Of a stretch of 64,000 nucleotides of DNA, positions 50,978 to 62,673 are shown in pieces. Within the stretch, counting starts at the first letter, position 1. Each line of letters begins with the position of its first letter. The notes beneath the pieces were generated by a model. The model had not been told where the DNA came from. It saw only the letters and a program-made list of their open reading frames with translations, and searched no databases. Made by a program: the position numbers and the translations under genes. The stretch is from Metaphire vulgaris. Lineage: Eukaryota > Annelida > Clitellata > Crassiclitellata > Megascolecidae. The DNA lies in contig CM030853.1 in assembly GCA_018105865.1 (NCBI GenBank), forward strand, positions 106,001 to 170,000, in the 5' to 3' direction.

Positions 50978-52306
50978 GACACGAAATGTCATAAATGGAA
51001 ATATGGTAACTTTTCTGATTAAAGACAACACCCATACTTTCTAAAATATTACAGATAGGGATGTGATGTGAATCATGTGATCCATTTAAACTGAGTTCCA
51101 TGAAAATTTGTTCATATACACACTGAAGTGAATCTAGTTATCTGGGCAGCCATGGCAACTCGAGTTGTCATGGCAATATGAATGACAGTTCTGAGCATTT
51201 GCCTCAAATAGTCTGGTTCAATGGTAACATTAGGCAACCCAGTCATCATCAAATGAAAAGATAGAAAGCAAAGAGCCAAAGACTTTGTCAAATGGAAATT
51301 AAGGCAATGACTCTCTCATCAATAATTATAAAACTCATCTGAGGATAATTGAAATGCAAACCACAAACATTCAATGAAACCACCTCTCAATTGATTCTGT
51401 CCCAAGACAGTTCAACTGAAATTCACAAAAAAATACATTCAAAAATCATTGAATAAATGAACATTGATTGCATCTGTGCACCAAAAAACTTTACAGTTTA
51501 TGATTTGTTGCAAAAGGAAATTCTTTTTATCTTCATAAATGTCTGAATAGTTTTGGGAAAAATATCTCACAATCCCACTTCCATTACAGATAATTAAAAT
51601 TCGGTGTTAACATTGCATAAATGTGAAGAGTTCTTTGAAAGGGAAATGGTCACAACTATTCCAAATAATTTGTATGTAACTGAATGCCTCTATAAGTGAT
51701 GCATGAAGGTCATCTAGAATGTCAAGAGGTCAAGGCCAGACCCAGTAAACCCGGGAGAGAATGTTCTCTGGCAATGAAACACTCTGGCTAAACTAAGGGT
51801 AAGCAAAAAGTCAAAGTCAAATGACGAGACATATCAGACAATGATAGCCATAGCGTGACTTCACATGTAGCGCCTCAGATGACAGCTCCAACATGTAGGC
51901 AATATACAATGCAAACACCAGCACATCTCAACTACAGCCAACTAACTATCCACGCAAATCAGACGCCAGTCAAATCATCCTGACAGACCGACACTTCTAT
52001 AGACCTCTGTACTAGCAAAACTCAGCCGCACTGCTTTTTCATGCACCTATACAGATGTCCCACCACCTGTCATGACAGACGGTCACCGGCCACAAGAGAG
52101 TACAGGGCTTCTGCAGACGACAGTCTAAGTCTTCTCCTGGACGGTATCTCTGGTCATCGAATATTCAAAGAGAAGGATGCAAAAGCAAATCACGGACATT
52201 AAAATTGCATTCAGCCTATTTCACTTGACACCCTTTAGAAGAAATTCACACAACAGTCACCACAGTCTACTAACAAAGCACACAACAGCATCAATACACA
52301 CACACA

Positions 52307-52340
<34 letters not shown>

Positions 52341-53600
52341 GTCTGTGAGACTCAGTATAGCAGGACACACTCTACGAAGGTGATCACAAATCAGCAAAAC
52401 GCTGCAGCGGCAACACCTACAGAACCTTTCCAACCTCAAGAACTGCCACAAATCAACTCCAACGCCACCCCACCCCACCCCCACATGCCAAACAAGCACC
52501 TGCCTAATAAAAATTGATAGGAGATTTCCAGTATTTTGCTCTGAACTACAGGAAGCGGCCGCTTGCCTCTAAGTACCCATAGCTAGTACACTGCTGATAA
52601 GCTGCTTTCACACAGTATGTCCTTCGGTGGTGTCAGTACTTAAGCAAGACTGCACAGGTAGGCATGGTTGGAACTGAGAAAGGACTGACCACGGACTGCA
52701 TCCCTTCAATTAATTCCCTTTGCAGGGGAAACTCCATCCAGCCATCAGCTGAATTACTTGGACTTAGGAATGGTGAGCAAGAAATGAGAATGTCTCCTCT
52801 GAAAATCAGTCAAAAGGTTCCCATGGGAACGCAACACTGCACTGCATTCAAACAGAAGACCGTTCTAGTGCAAACACAGGGTTAGTTAATGACCCTAACC
52901 CTAACCCTACCACGAGATCCACAAAAAGCTAAAACTTCATAAGGAATAAATTAGGGAGGGGAGGGTTCAAAATCCACCAACAGAAAGAAATTCTCACTTT
53001 AAGACAGACGAAGAGCACTGGTCAATCCACACCAACACAAATCTACACCCTTATATTTTCAATATTAAATTCCAGCCTATAGATGATGATTTCAATCTAA
53101 TCAGAATTTCGTTTTCCCCATTCAGTGGGTATCAAATAGACAAAATGCAGCAGATAGGAAGACGGAACGACAGAAGAATCACTGAGCCACAGTCACACAG
53201 TCCATGATGAAACCAAAGGGCCCTAGCAAGTGCAGCAATTAGTACCGTCATCCGGATTGTAGAATTATGAACTCTGCCAATCAGTTCAGAAAGTTCAATA
53301 TTCTGTACAACGGAAATCAAGATGCTTACATTCAAAACTAAACCAAAGCAAAATTTATTTCTGCAATGTGAGAATAATTAGCAAACTGCAAATGAATAAA
53401 GAAATGCTTGAGGCACATACAATGTATAGACAACAGTTCATTGTTATCCAAATACCAGCTGTGTATTCAATTTGCTAAACAGAAATCAAAAGGTCTGAAA
53501 AACAGGAGAAACACAAAGACTCACAATGGAAGATACACACACACACAAACAGCATATCATTGTCGTATATTTCTTCACTTCCATAACACCGTGATAAAAA
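48890..53600. other. Long stretch without recognised genes
   Basis: AT-rich sequence with a TTA triplet tract at 50926-50975, a short CA/CT run at 52298-52337 and a TTAGGG-type run (CCCTAACCCTAACCC) near 52884. Open frames are short and unsupported. If the 54547 and 48788 exons belong to one gene, this is its intron. Confidence 0.45.
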
Positions 53601-53630
53601 AATGGACAGAAGTCCCTCATTCTTCAACAC

Positions 53631-54337
53631 CAGTGGTTCTTAAACTTTTTCAACACCAGTGGTTCTTCTTCAACTTCTTCAACACCAGTGGTTCTTAAAC
53701 TTTTTACGATTACATACCCCTGAAACATGTATAAGAGAATGAAGTACTCCCCTACCAGCATACCTTATTCTAGGACAAAAGTTTGCAATATTTTGAAAAT
53801 AATTATAAACTGCAACAAACATCTGTCACAGATTGTGCACATGTCAGAAAGTGGGATTTTTCTTTAGAATTTCTATTTTAGTGCAAATATTTCTACAGTA
53901 TTTGTATATTATACAGGGTTAAAATCTTTAAACAAACTTTATATTTCAGGATTATTCAGTACCCCCACAACATCCTTCAAGTACCGCAAGGGGTACGAGT
54001 ACACCCCTCGTTAAGAACCACTTGTATTGGGTCTACATCTAGAATAGAACGAAACCCAGGCAAAAAGCAAAGTACCCCAGTATACTATAACAGGATTCCA
54101 GAGTCCTGTTATAGTACTCTGGCATTGCCCGAGTAATTAATTGCCAGAGCATGAGTATCCTCCTGCTTTTGAAATGTCTAAATTAGTACAAAACTCGCTA
54201 CAGCTCCAAGTAAGGTATATATTGAAGTAAAATTATTTAAAACAGACTTTATTTCCGGATCATTCTGAGTACCCCCACAACGTCCTTCAAGTACTCCCAA
54301 AGGGTACGAACCCCCCCCCCCCCGTTAAGAACCACTG
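53631..54337. mobile_element. hAT/Charlie-like element remnants with CAGTGGTTCT ends
   Basis: CAGTGGTTCTTAAAC-like left ends start at 53631, 53657 and 53686. Right ends read TTAAGAACCACTTG (to 54024) and TTAAGAACCACTG (to 54337). CAGTGGTTCT is a classic hAT/Charlie terminus. The interiors share 'CCCCCACAAC(A/G)TCCTTCAAGTA'. The arrangement is two diverged copies with a repeated left end; no clear target duplication or transposase is seen. Confidence 0.75.
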
Positions 54338-54546
54338 TTCCACACAGTTCTTGGTTTCAAATTTTGCTCACTGTGATAGGAACTCTTGCACTGCCCCTCT
54401 CCCCCCCCCCGTTGACTGATAAGAAAGGCTGAAATAATCTGTCTTTAGAAGCGTCGTTCATGAGATAAGAGATAACCTTGCAATGAGTGTGCACCTTGAA
54501 GGAAGCATCTATTAAACAAGAGGTGCATTATTGATTGAAAGCTTAC

Positions 54547-54613
54547 CTGAGCCCATCATCAACGCATTCGAAAATCCATTTAATTCAACAATTTCACTCC
54601 AACATCTCAGTTG
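54547..54613 (-). CDS. Candidate internal coding exon, unrecognised
   Basis: Acceptor TTCTTGATCAG and donor GGCTCAG/GTAAGC bound a 67-bp exon on the minus strand. The frame reads QLRCWSEIVELNGFSNALMMGS and ends after one base of the next codon, compatible in phase with the candidate exon at 48788-48878. No family is recognised. Confidence 0.28.
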
Positions 54614-54941
54614 CTGATCAAGAATAGAAAAAAGAACAGGAACAACAATTTTCAACTCATTTCACCTGAAATTGAAGAAAAATCAATCAGTGCAAAACAA
54701 TATAAATAAAAAATTCGCATATCCACTCATGACAAGACACATGAGTTTCACAATACTTAATTATTCAAAAATAATCCATAATTAAGCTGGCTTATTAAAC
54801 ATGATAATAGCCAACAACCACTAGCGTCGCCACGAGAGGAGCAAATGGGGCAAGTGCCCCCCAACCTGCACCAGACCACCTACCAGATTCGCGCAAATCC
54901 GGGGAGAAAGTTTTCTGTGAAGGGGGGGTCAGGGGGTAAGA

Positions 54942-55040
54942 AATCTGACATGCTAGCCCCTTTTGCCCCCCCACGGGGGGGCAAAAGGGGCTAGCATGTC
55001 AGATTCTTGTGTACGTACTCGTGGCCGAGTACGTACACAA
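54942..55040. repeat. Two adjacent perfect hairpins
   Basis: The first has 31-bp arms (54942-54972 and 54975-55005) separated by only AC; the right arm is an inverted copy of the adjacent MITE end containing TGCTAGCCCCTTTTGC. The second has 15-bp arms TTGTGTACGTACTCG (55007-55021) and its inverse (55026-55040) around TGGC. They are one base apart. Confidence 0.93.
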
Positions 55041-56541
55041 AAATGCATATTTTCGCCCCATCCCCCTGTTGTACACCGTTCATTTATGGAACGCCCCATG
55101 TGTACGTACAAATTAGCTACCCCTGATGAAAAATTAATTTTTATCCATAGTCACAAAGCATTTGTTTTACTGTTAAATTATAGTTTCGTTACTTTGTAAT
55201 AGGCCTATCATGTTTTATAAAATTTATGTAATAAAGAAATACAATGGAACATTCAAATGTTGTTGTCTTGACTCTTGAACACTGCCAATTATTTAATAAC
55301 CGTGGGAACAATGAATTAGGTCAATGACGCTGCCAACTATTGAATAAAACCGTGGGAACAATGAATTAGGTTAATTACTCAACTGTAGTAAGGGGGCGTC
55401 TTGTGCTGCTTGCATCAAAGCCCTTTGCGGTTGGCGGCATTTATAGGCCTACCGGTCAAGGCCCGGGGCAAATCAGGGCCCGGGGCAAATGCCACCTTTT
55501 CCCCACTCCTCCACCCCGCTACGCACTATAAAGCGGGCCTTACACCGGCTAATATGTTTACTAAGAGTGGGAGGGAAGGGTATATGTTAATACGGGCTAA
55601 TATTCTAATTCCGAGGAATTGAAGTTACGGTTAACCGGTCAAGGTAAAAAAGACCGGTCCTTGATTTAGGTTAACCGTTAACAACCTTACAAGAAACCAG
55701 CTCTCTTAAACCCCTTCTTTTCTCTCGTTCGATTTTTTAGACATTTGACAATGAACAGATTTCTGAAAGACTTTGTATAGTGTCGTTTCAAATGGCTCAG
55801 CATTTTTCGGGGCATTTCGAATGCTCTAGAATAAAATTGAGGTAGAATATATTGACAATTGTAGTACGGTTTGACTCAGCTAAGCTGGGGACACACGTAA
55901 ATGTGGTTTTAATTTGTTTCATCACTCTTCTGAATTTTGCATATTAGTTCATTGGCTAAAGTCCATAAAAGCCAAGAATCGTTCACTTCTGGATAAAAGC
56001 ATGCCACTTGGCACAGTTATAGGGTACATGGCCCAGAACAATTTCCCCAAAGGATGCACAAGTTTTTGTTATCTCTTACCATGCAATTTGGCACCATAAA
56101 TTTTCTTGATAATTTGTGAAAAAATTCCGCTTGAGCTGCACTATGTAGACAAAATTATGACAATCGATACAGTGCCAAATAAACAATACTAAGTAATAAT
56201 TGTGCTTATAGAGTGTACAGATATGAATATTATCATTTCGTTTCACTTTTCCTCCGAAACTAAAATACGAAAAGGGTAATTCCGCATCAAATCAACACGC
56301 TTTTGAATAAAATCGGACGTCATCATCTCAGATTGTGATGAAAACTGGCACAATTGTTCATCCCCATGAGTAATGTTGCCAATACCATTCTCTGTAGATT
56401 AAAAATGTCCTTTAAAATGTCCAATTTACGCAATAGAAATTACCACAGGCAAAATTCTGAATGCCAAGCACATTTGATATACAAGAGATAGGGGCCTAAT
56501 TTTTGAAAAAACTTGATTAGCAGGTGCTCTTCACTTCTCTG

Positions 56542-56722
56542 TCAAAAGTGCTAGCCATTCAAACGTCTGCCAATACCATTCTCTGTAGTTTAAAAATGTC
56601 CTTTAAAATGTCCAATTTACGCATTAGAGAATACCACAGGCAAAATTCTGAATGCCAAGCACTTTTGATATAGAACTACAGAGAATGGTATTGGCAGACG
56701 TGTGAATGGCTAGCACTTTTGA
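56542..56722. repeat. 49-bp inverted repeat with 83-bp loop
   Basis: Arms 56542-56590 and 56674-56722 differ at one base. The arms carry GTGCTAGCCATTC and CCAATACCATTCTCTG. A diverged direct copy of arm plus loop lies at about 56383-56490, so the unit has been duplicated at least once. Confidence 0.9.
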
Positions 56723-56740
56723 TTTCCATACCCTATCCCA

Positions 56741-56876
56741 AGGGGTACCCCTACCCCTAGCCCTATGGGTACCACTACCCCTATGGGTACCACTACCCCT
56801 AGGGGTACTCCTACTACTAGCCATACCCCTAGGGGTACCCATTCTCCTACCCCTAGAGGTCCCCCTACCCTTAAGT
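56741..56876. repeat. Palindromic minisatellite (CCCCTANGGGTAC units)
   Basis: Units built from CCCCTAGGGGTAC and CCCTATGGGTACCACTA repeat about eight times. Each unit contains a CCCTAGGG or GGTACC palindrome, so both strands look alike. It directly follows the 49-bp inverted repeat. Confidence 0.85.
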
Positions 56877-57230
56877 TTATTCGAATGCCTTTGGACAGAA
56901 TGTTACTAAATTATAAGAAGTGTCAATGTTCAAAATTTCATGCTTTTATCCACAAAATGAACAATCATACGGCTTATCAGCTGTACTATATCTATAGCCT
57001 ACTGTAGCAATAATCTTTGCATTGTCCAATGTCAAACAGGCACTAGCGTCGCCACGGGGGGCAAATGGGGGCAAGTGCCCCCCAACCTGCCCTAGACCAC
57101 CTACCAGATTCGCGCAAATCCAGTGAGAAAGTTTTCAGTGAAGGTGAGGGTGTCAGGGGTGAGTAAGGAATCTGACACGCTAGCCCTTCCCCCCCAACCA
57201 AAAATTCCTGGCGACGCCTCTGCCAACAAC

Positions 57231-58950
57231 TAATTCTTCTGAATATCCAACTATTGCTACATTTACTATGGTAACGCTTATGAAATATAACTGACTAATG
57301 CACAAAGACAGCTTAATTGCTAGAACGTTTCATCATTAAATCCTGCAAATGGCAGGCCAAGAGAAGAATAGTCCACTCTATTTAATTCAGTCCCAACATA
57401 ATATCCAAGTCTTCCATCAAATATACATATTAATATAATAGAAAAGCATTTCAATGCAGTCAAATAGCCATAGACGACTTGAAATGGAACAACCATGACT
57501 TTCATTCTTAGCATAAAAAAACAGCACCAAGAGACCTTTCTATGACTCTTCCCTTCACTCAAATATATCTTCAGTTTTCTCTGCTTACATTCAACGTCAA
57601 TCTCCTTTCTAATAATTCTTAGGAATTTCTTCAAATAAAATTATACTTCACTCCAGCAGAAGCCTGAAAAACATTCTATAAGCTGAATAAAGAAAAATGC
57701 TTTAAATGCCAAGATGTTGATCATAATCAAACTTCCCTTGAGCAATTACGATAAATCAAATGATAAGAATTCACTGCATTCGATCTTTATTCGATCCATG
57801 TGGAGTTTGCACTGAGAAATACCCAATCAAGAAGCAAGTTAACAGAAAACTGTGCTCAGATCAGGAAGACAATTACAAGAAGCAATGGACATTCCATCTG
57901 GACCAAAAAACTCTCAGAGACAAAACAAAATCAAAGAAGTAAAGAAGGGATCGATTATTATTTAAAATATTCAGACATAAGTAAGTGCAACAAAGCATAA
58001 TCGAACAGAGACAGAACAACACAAAAATCACATCCACACAACAAACACAAAGAATAGTCTCAGTAAGAAAACACAAAAGAAATGAACACGTCAGAATGCA
58101 AATTGTCACTGTGCTTTAGAAAAAGAAAAGACAGAACAGAACAGAATACCCTATAAACAACATTTATAAAATCACTGAACCAAACACAGAATTCACTTGT
58201 CAATAGACAAACAGTCACTTTCATCAATTCATAATCATTTAGAAGAAATAGTTGTGGTAAAATCAGCAAAAGCCCAAGCTGCCTTTAAAGTCCCCATGCA
58301 TCTGCCTCTAAAGGGGTCTCTGCTGACTTTCAAACAGTCTACCTATGTGAGCCAATTCCTGTAACTGAATCTTGGACAAAGGCAGAAAGAATGCCACAGA
58401 CTGAACAGCAAAAGACTTTTGCAACAAATTGAATTTTGCCAAATTAAGTTTTGTAACCAGTGCAGGAATTAAGCCTGCCTTTCCCTCTGGACAAAGATTA
58501 CATGCAAATTGTTGCAATGCTCTCCTTTGGAGAAAAACCTGAAGAAAATGACTGAAGTTAATCAGGACAAACAACAATCTTTACTACCACAGACACATAT
58601 ATCTGCCACAGTCCACAAAGTGGAAACACATAGGCCTGAGCATTTCATAATTCACTCACTGACAAGCTCAGATAACCATTTGCAAACAAACTCATCCATT
58701 CTCATTTGCCAATATTATTTACTCTCAACTATTCACTTATTCTGTTCAATGATAACAAAGTGCCAGTTACCATCATTACAATTTCAATGAAAAGACCCCA
58801 AGCGTTTCAAATATACAAGTAATCACATGTCCGAATATGCTACATGGCTATAGCAATTATTGTATAATTTAAAATCAATTCCATTAGAAGTTAATATTTC
58901 CAAACAAATTTCTGGATGCACGATATAGAGAAGCAACCAGGAAAGCCATG
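57231..58950. other. No confident gene
   Basis: Two minus-strand frames were considered: 57320-57634 (ending YSSLGLPFAGFNDETF) and 58308-58577, where an acceptor TTTTCTTCAG opens VFLQRRALQQFACN, ending LFESQQRPL. Either could be a terminal exon or untranslated sequence of an unidentified gene. Neither shows a known motif. Confidence 0.3.
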
Positions 58951-59090
58951 AGATAGCTCAATATGACAATAATGATGACAACAACTGCAACAAACATAAT
59001 GAATTTCTGGTAGTTCCTGGGATGGGCACCCCGATGTGTCCGTCCGCGCCATGTAACCGAAGTGTCACTGTATCAGTTCGCACTTGATTA
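58900..59090 (-). other. Minus-strand segment open in all three frames
   Basis: Past a possible acceptor (CTGATACAG), all three frames stay open for about 40 or more codons. One contains a membrane-like stretch (KFIMFVAVVVIIIVILSYLM), one starts at an ATG in good context (MARTDTSGCPSQEL), and one fits the phase of the upstream candidate exon at 59409. I cannot decide among them; the call is only that the region may be coding. Confidence 0.25.
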
Positions 59091-59098
59091 TACACAAC

Positions 59099-59120
59099 CA
59101 ACACACCCACCCACACACCC

Positions 59121-59190
<70 letters not shown>
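59099..59190. repeat. Compound CA and TA microsatellite
   Basis: CCCACACACC-type units pass into pure CA and then TA on the plus strand. GGGGCGCTGTACTACA is repeated at 59225 and 59302 just to the right. Confidence 0.9.
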
Positions 59191-59408
59191 TTTTTGTAGC
59201 GCAATCGGTTTAATGTCGTGTCTGGGGCGCTGTACTACAGGTGGTGAAAAATCAACATTAATTTTAACTTTTTTCAGACTTGAAGCAGAGCATCAAGTGG
59301 CTGGGGCGCTGTACTACACATTATATTTGTTGTGTAAATTGCGCTACATAAATTTTTAGGATAGGTCACGCTGTCTTCATGTAGCTATAGTGGGCTTTTA
59401 CGGACTAC

Positions 59409-59460
59409 CTTTCGGCGGGGCGTCCGTCTCAACAACTACCGCAATCTTCGGCATTGATGC
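59409..59460 (-). CDS. Candidate first coding exon, unrecognised
   Basis: Acceptor TTTTCTCTTTAG precedes GCATCAATGCCG. The ATG at 59454 reads MPKIAVVVETDAPPK and the exon ends CCGAAAG/GTAGTCC. Upstream on the same strand lies a GC-rich leader with a possible donor (AAAGAA/GTAAGATG, near 59554). No family is recognised and the next exon is uncertain. Confidence 0.33.
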
Positions 59461-59549
59461 CTAAAGAGAAAATCAGAATGTCTCGAAATATCTTATTTCT
59501 TGTCGATTAAAAAACAGTTGATAACACCGATTGAAGATCAATCTTTCAT

Positions 59550-59800
59550 CTTACTTCTTTAACTTAAAACGAGCAGTTTCCATTGCTGGAAGTCTTTTGA
59601 GATCTATGCCATTCCGGGAGCCAGTCAACGGGTCTCCCCACTGCGACGCCCGGTCGGCCGCCCGGCCGCCGCCTTGGTCCAATCGCCGCCGCCACTCTAC
59701 CTCACTCTACGCTACACGCAATTCATCTTCGAAACGCCATAAATATCACCGTTGTTCTTAGGAATCCGATCGACGCACATCGTCAACTGGCGATGAATCG
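59550..59800 (-). promoter_or_regulatory. CpG-rich patch, likely promoter/5' leader of an unidentified gene
   Basis: The patch has dense CG dinucleotides (CCCGGTCGGCCGCCCGGCCG near 59648) and a CCAAT motif (about 59677-59681), in contrast to AT-rich flanks. On the minus strand it leads to a splice donor and the candidate exon at 59409-59460. The direction is inferred from that exon. Confidence 0.4.
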
Positions 59801-60501
59801 ATGAAAATCAACAACAAATCGCTGCCTCTGTTGTGCCAGCACATGGTCTTCGACCGCCCACGAGACCATTCGTCTCCAGTGGAGGCCAACCATAGACATT
59901 AACATTCAGATTATTAAAGTCTCTGAGACCAACGACGGGTTCTGACTGCCTCCTCGTGCATATTCATAGACTAATTTTGCTGCTGCATTTGCGGACGGGG
60001 ACTTATATGAATATTCATACACTTATGAACAGCCGATTTTATAATAATAATAATATTATTATTATTTCTGAGAGTTGCCGTTAGCGATTTGCTCATCGCT
60101 TATGCATAGCGCCATCTGTCGAAAAGCTTCTACTGCCTCTGAGTTTCATTGCTTTAAATCCTCATTATGTCAATCGTCTAAATGGAGAAAAATATCAAAT
60201 ATTGGTTCACTTGAAATAAGTCAGAAATAAGAGAGCTTGAATATTGTAAAACATTTGACTCGCGACCCTAGCGATTGGTTGTGTGAATGATATAGCGCGG
60301 GAATGGTGCAAAATACACCAATCGCTAGGTGGCTGCTATAATGATTTTCGTGTAATGCTCAACCTAACCAGGATTTGTTTCTCTTGAGACAAAATAAAGA
60401 ATTTTCTCTTGATGTCTGTGAGAAACTAAGAATTACTGGATGTGCTGTTTTATTAGATCTGCTGCAAAATGGCTTAGTGGCTCTAAACAACATCACTCTA
60501 A

Positions 60502-60903
60502 GGGTCTGTCCATTAATGATGTCAACAATTTTTGGCCAATTTTTGACCCCCTCCCCCTTGTCAACAACTGTCAACTTTCAGTTACCCCCCCCCATAATTA
60601 CGTCAAAACTTTTGATCCCCCAAGATCAATTACAGGTCCCAATAACAAGGTTATTTTTGCGGTGATGACCATTTTCCCCTGTTTTGCTCATCGAGTGTCA
60701 AAATGTGGTGGTGATGACCTTTTTGCCATGCTTTTTTCCATTGTAATAAATAGTATTCCATGAAATTTCCTACTTGTTGATTATTTTTAAAAAAGTGAAA
60801 TTGTTGACGTCAATTTCTCTTGACCCCCCTCCCCTGTCAACAACTGTCAAACTTTTCAAACCCCCTCCCACCTAATTTGTTGACGTAATTAATAGACAGC
60901 CCC
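60502..60903. mobile_element. MITE-like element with 26-bp terminal inverted repeats
   Basis: The left end GGGTCTGTCCATTAATGATG (then TCAACAA) and the right end TTGTTGACGTAATTAATAGA (then CAGCCCC) are imperfect inverted repeats. The flanking bases are TAA on both sides, too short to be sure of a target duplication. The interior has GTCAACAACTGTCAA repeats and no transposase. The superfamily is not decided. Confidence 0.7.
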
Positions 60904-61550
60904 TAAGAGCTCAATCTAAAATGTTGTTAACGAATATATATTAAAATAAAAACCCAAAATTTGTTATTTGTAGATAAGATTCGGCTTAAATAGATAAAAA
61001 GAAATTATATTCAAGTTGAATATAAACAGAGTAGGTGCCAAGGTGCCAAGGTGCCATGCAAGTGTGGAAAACATGGGCAACAGCGTTAGGCGCTGCACGC
61101 ACGGACAGCTGCATCCTGTATTAGGAAAATGTCACTGGCAAAATATTCGCGCTGCTGAATTACATTTATCTTCGTTAAATTTACAATCATTACAAGCATT
61201 TTTACGTTACATCAAATGCAGTAGAAATTTGTATCTTTGGTTCACAACGAAAATTCAACGCTTAATTAATCTAGTCTGTTTCTAGATGATCTGCAACTGA
61301 TTAGCACACGAATTCCAACGCCCTCCTCCTCCTCTTCCTCACTTTTAAATATCCAAATGTCGACAGAATATCGATGCCCGAGTCTTTTTAAAATCGTTCC
61401 ACATACAAACAAACAAACACACACACACACGTAGACAGCCGACTGACTCCTATAGGACACACATAGACGAGCATAGACGCCGTAGAAATGGGAAGGTGGT
61501 CTAAGAGTCCTCCTATGAAAATATGACGGGAAATCTTGAGGTGCAATAGT

Positions 61551-61990
61551 TCATTTAGGATGTGGTACATGTGAAAATGAAGAAGATGGAGACGAAGAGG
61601 AAGAGGAGGACGTAGAAGGCAGGGATAGAGAAGAGGGCGAGGGGAATTTTCCGGGGGTGTATGGTCCGTACAGAGAGGGAGATGTACAGCGTCTTCTGTG
61701 TGATTCTGGGCAAGTGTTGCCTGGACGGAACGTGTCTGACGTCAGATACTCAGAGGATTTGTGGGGGAAGAGACCGTATGGGGAAAATCTCGACAGGGTG
61801 GAGGAATGGTGTCGAAGGGGATGGCGGTGAATGGGAGTCAGCAGCGACGACGACGGCGGCGGCGGCGGCGGCGTCAGGAGATTCAGCGATTCCGGGGTCA
61901 AATAACGCCGGTAATGTTGCTGCCACGATTCAACGTCCGTCGGCGAAAACAGCCTTCCAACCAGTCCACTGTAACAACACCCGAGCAGCA

Positions 61991-62028
<38 letters not shown>

Positions 62029-62610
62029 CGTTCCATCGGCCGTCGCTCGTTGGACAGAGGATCAACGGCGGACGACGACGACGAAGTGCCGAAGACGGTC
62101 TTCAGGAACGTCCTTCCGTTGCCGCCGACCCTTAGACTGCTGGGGTCGAAAGGCATCGTCAGCTGCTGCTGCTGCTGCTGTTGCTGCTGCAGCTGTTGCA
62201 TTTTAGCGAACATCTCGAGCGGATGGGTGCGATAGAGCAGCAGCAGCAGCTGCTCCTCCTCTGAGCGGTCAGCGCCGTTTAGCGAATGCTGCTTCGAATA
62301 ATCGCCTCTTGGTTCGAATGAATTCGCTAGGTGGCGCCGCGGAGACACTTCGTTATCCTGACGATCGCCGTACATCCCGTTTTCTATTGAGGGCGGTGAC
62401 CTTTGAGGAGGCGACCCGTCTGACCTCTGCAGCTCCCTCTCCTCTTCCTCTTCAGTTCCTGTTTCGTTTGTCTGCAGCCGTTCGAGCGAAGACGACCGAT
62501 GACGTCCAAGAGAAGCGCACTCGATGACGTCAGAGATTGTCGAATCCTTTTGCAGAGAAGACGGATCTGAGGACATAATATCACAAGAGTTAGCGTCATT
62601 AAACACGCCG

Positions 62611-62673
<63 letters not shown>

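Larger units (their letters stand above)
54829..57222. mobile_element. Composite of two GCGTCGCC MITE copies enclosing hairpin-rich DNA
   Basis: The left copy (54829-54972) starts CACTAGCGTCGCC and is cut short; the right copy (57041-57222) is full length and ends GGCGACGCCTCTG. The outermost flanks are both CCAACAAC (54821-54828 and 57223-57230), a perfect 8-bp duplication for the whole 2.4-kb unit. The flank just left of the right copy is CAAACAGG, which does not match. The interior has no transposase frame. It has two adjacent perfect hairpins, a 49-bp inverted repeat and a palindromic minisatellite, each listed separately. Confidence 0.8.

Noticed and set aside
51990..52160. Possible minus-strand exon reading YRPGEDLDCRLQKPC
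   Set aside because: It has an acceptor and donor, but its phases fit neither neighbouring candidate exon; kept out as probably chance.
61661..62206. Plus-strand 181-codon frame rich in Ala
   Set aside because: It is antisense to the TBX2/3 last exon; the Ala runs are the reverse of CGG/CAG-type codon repeats.
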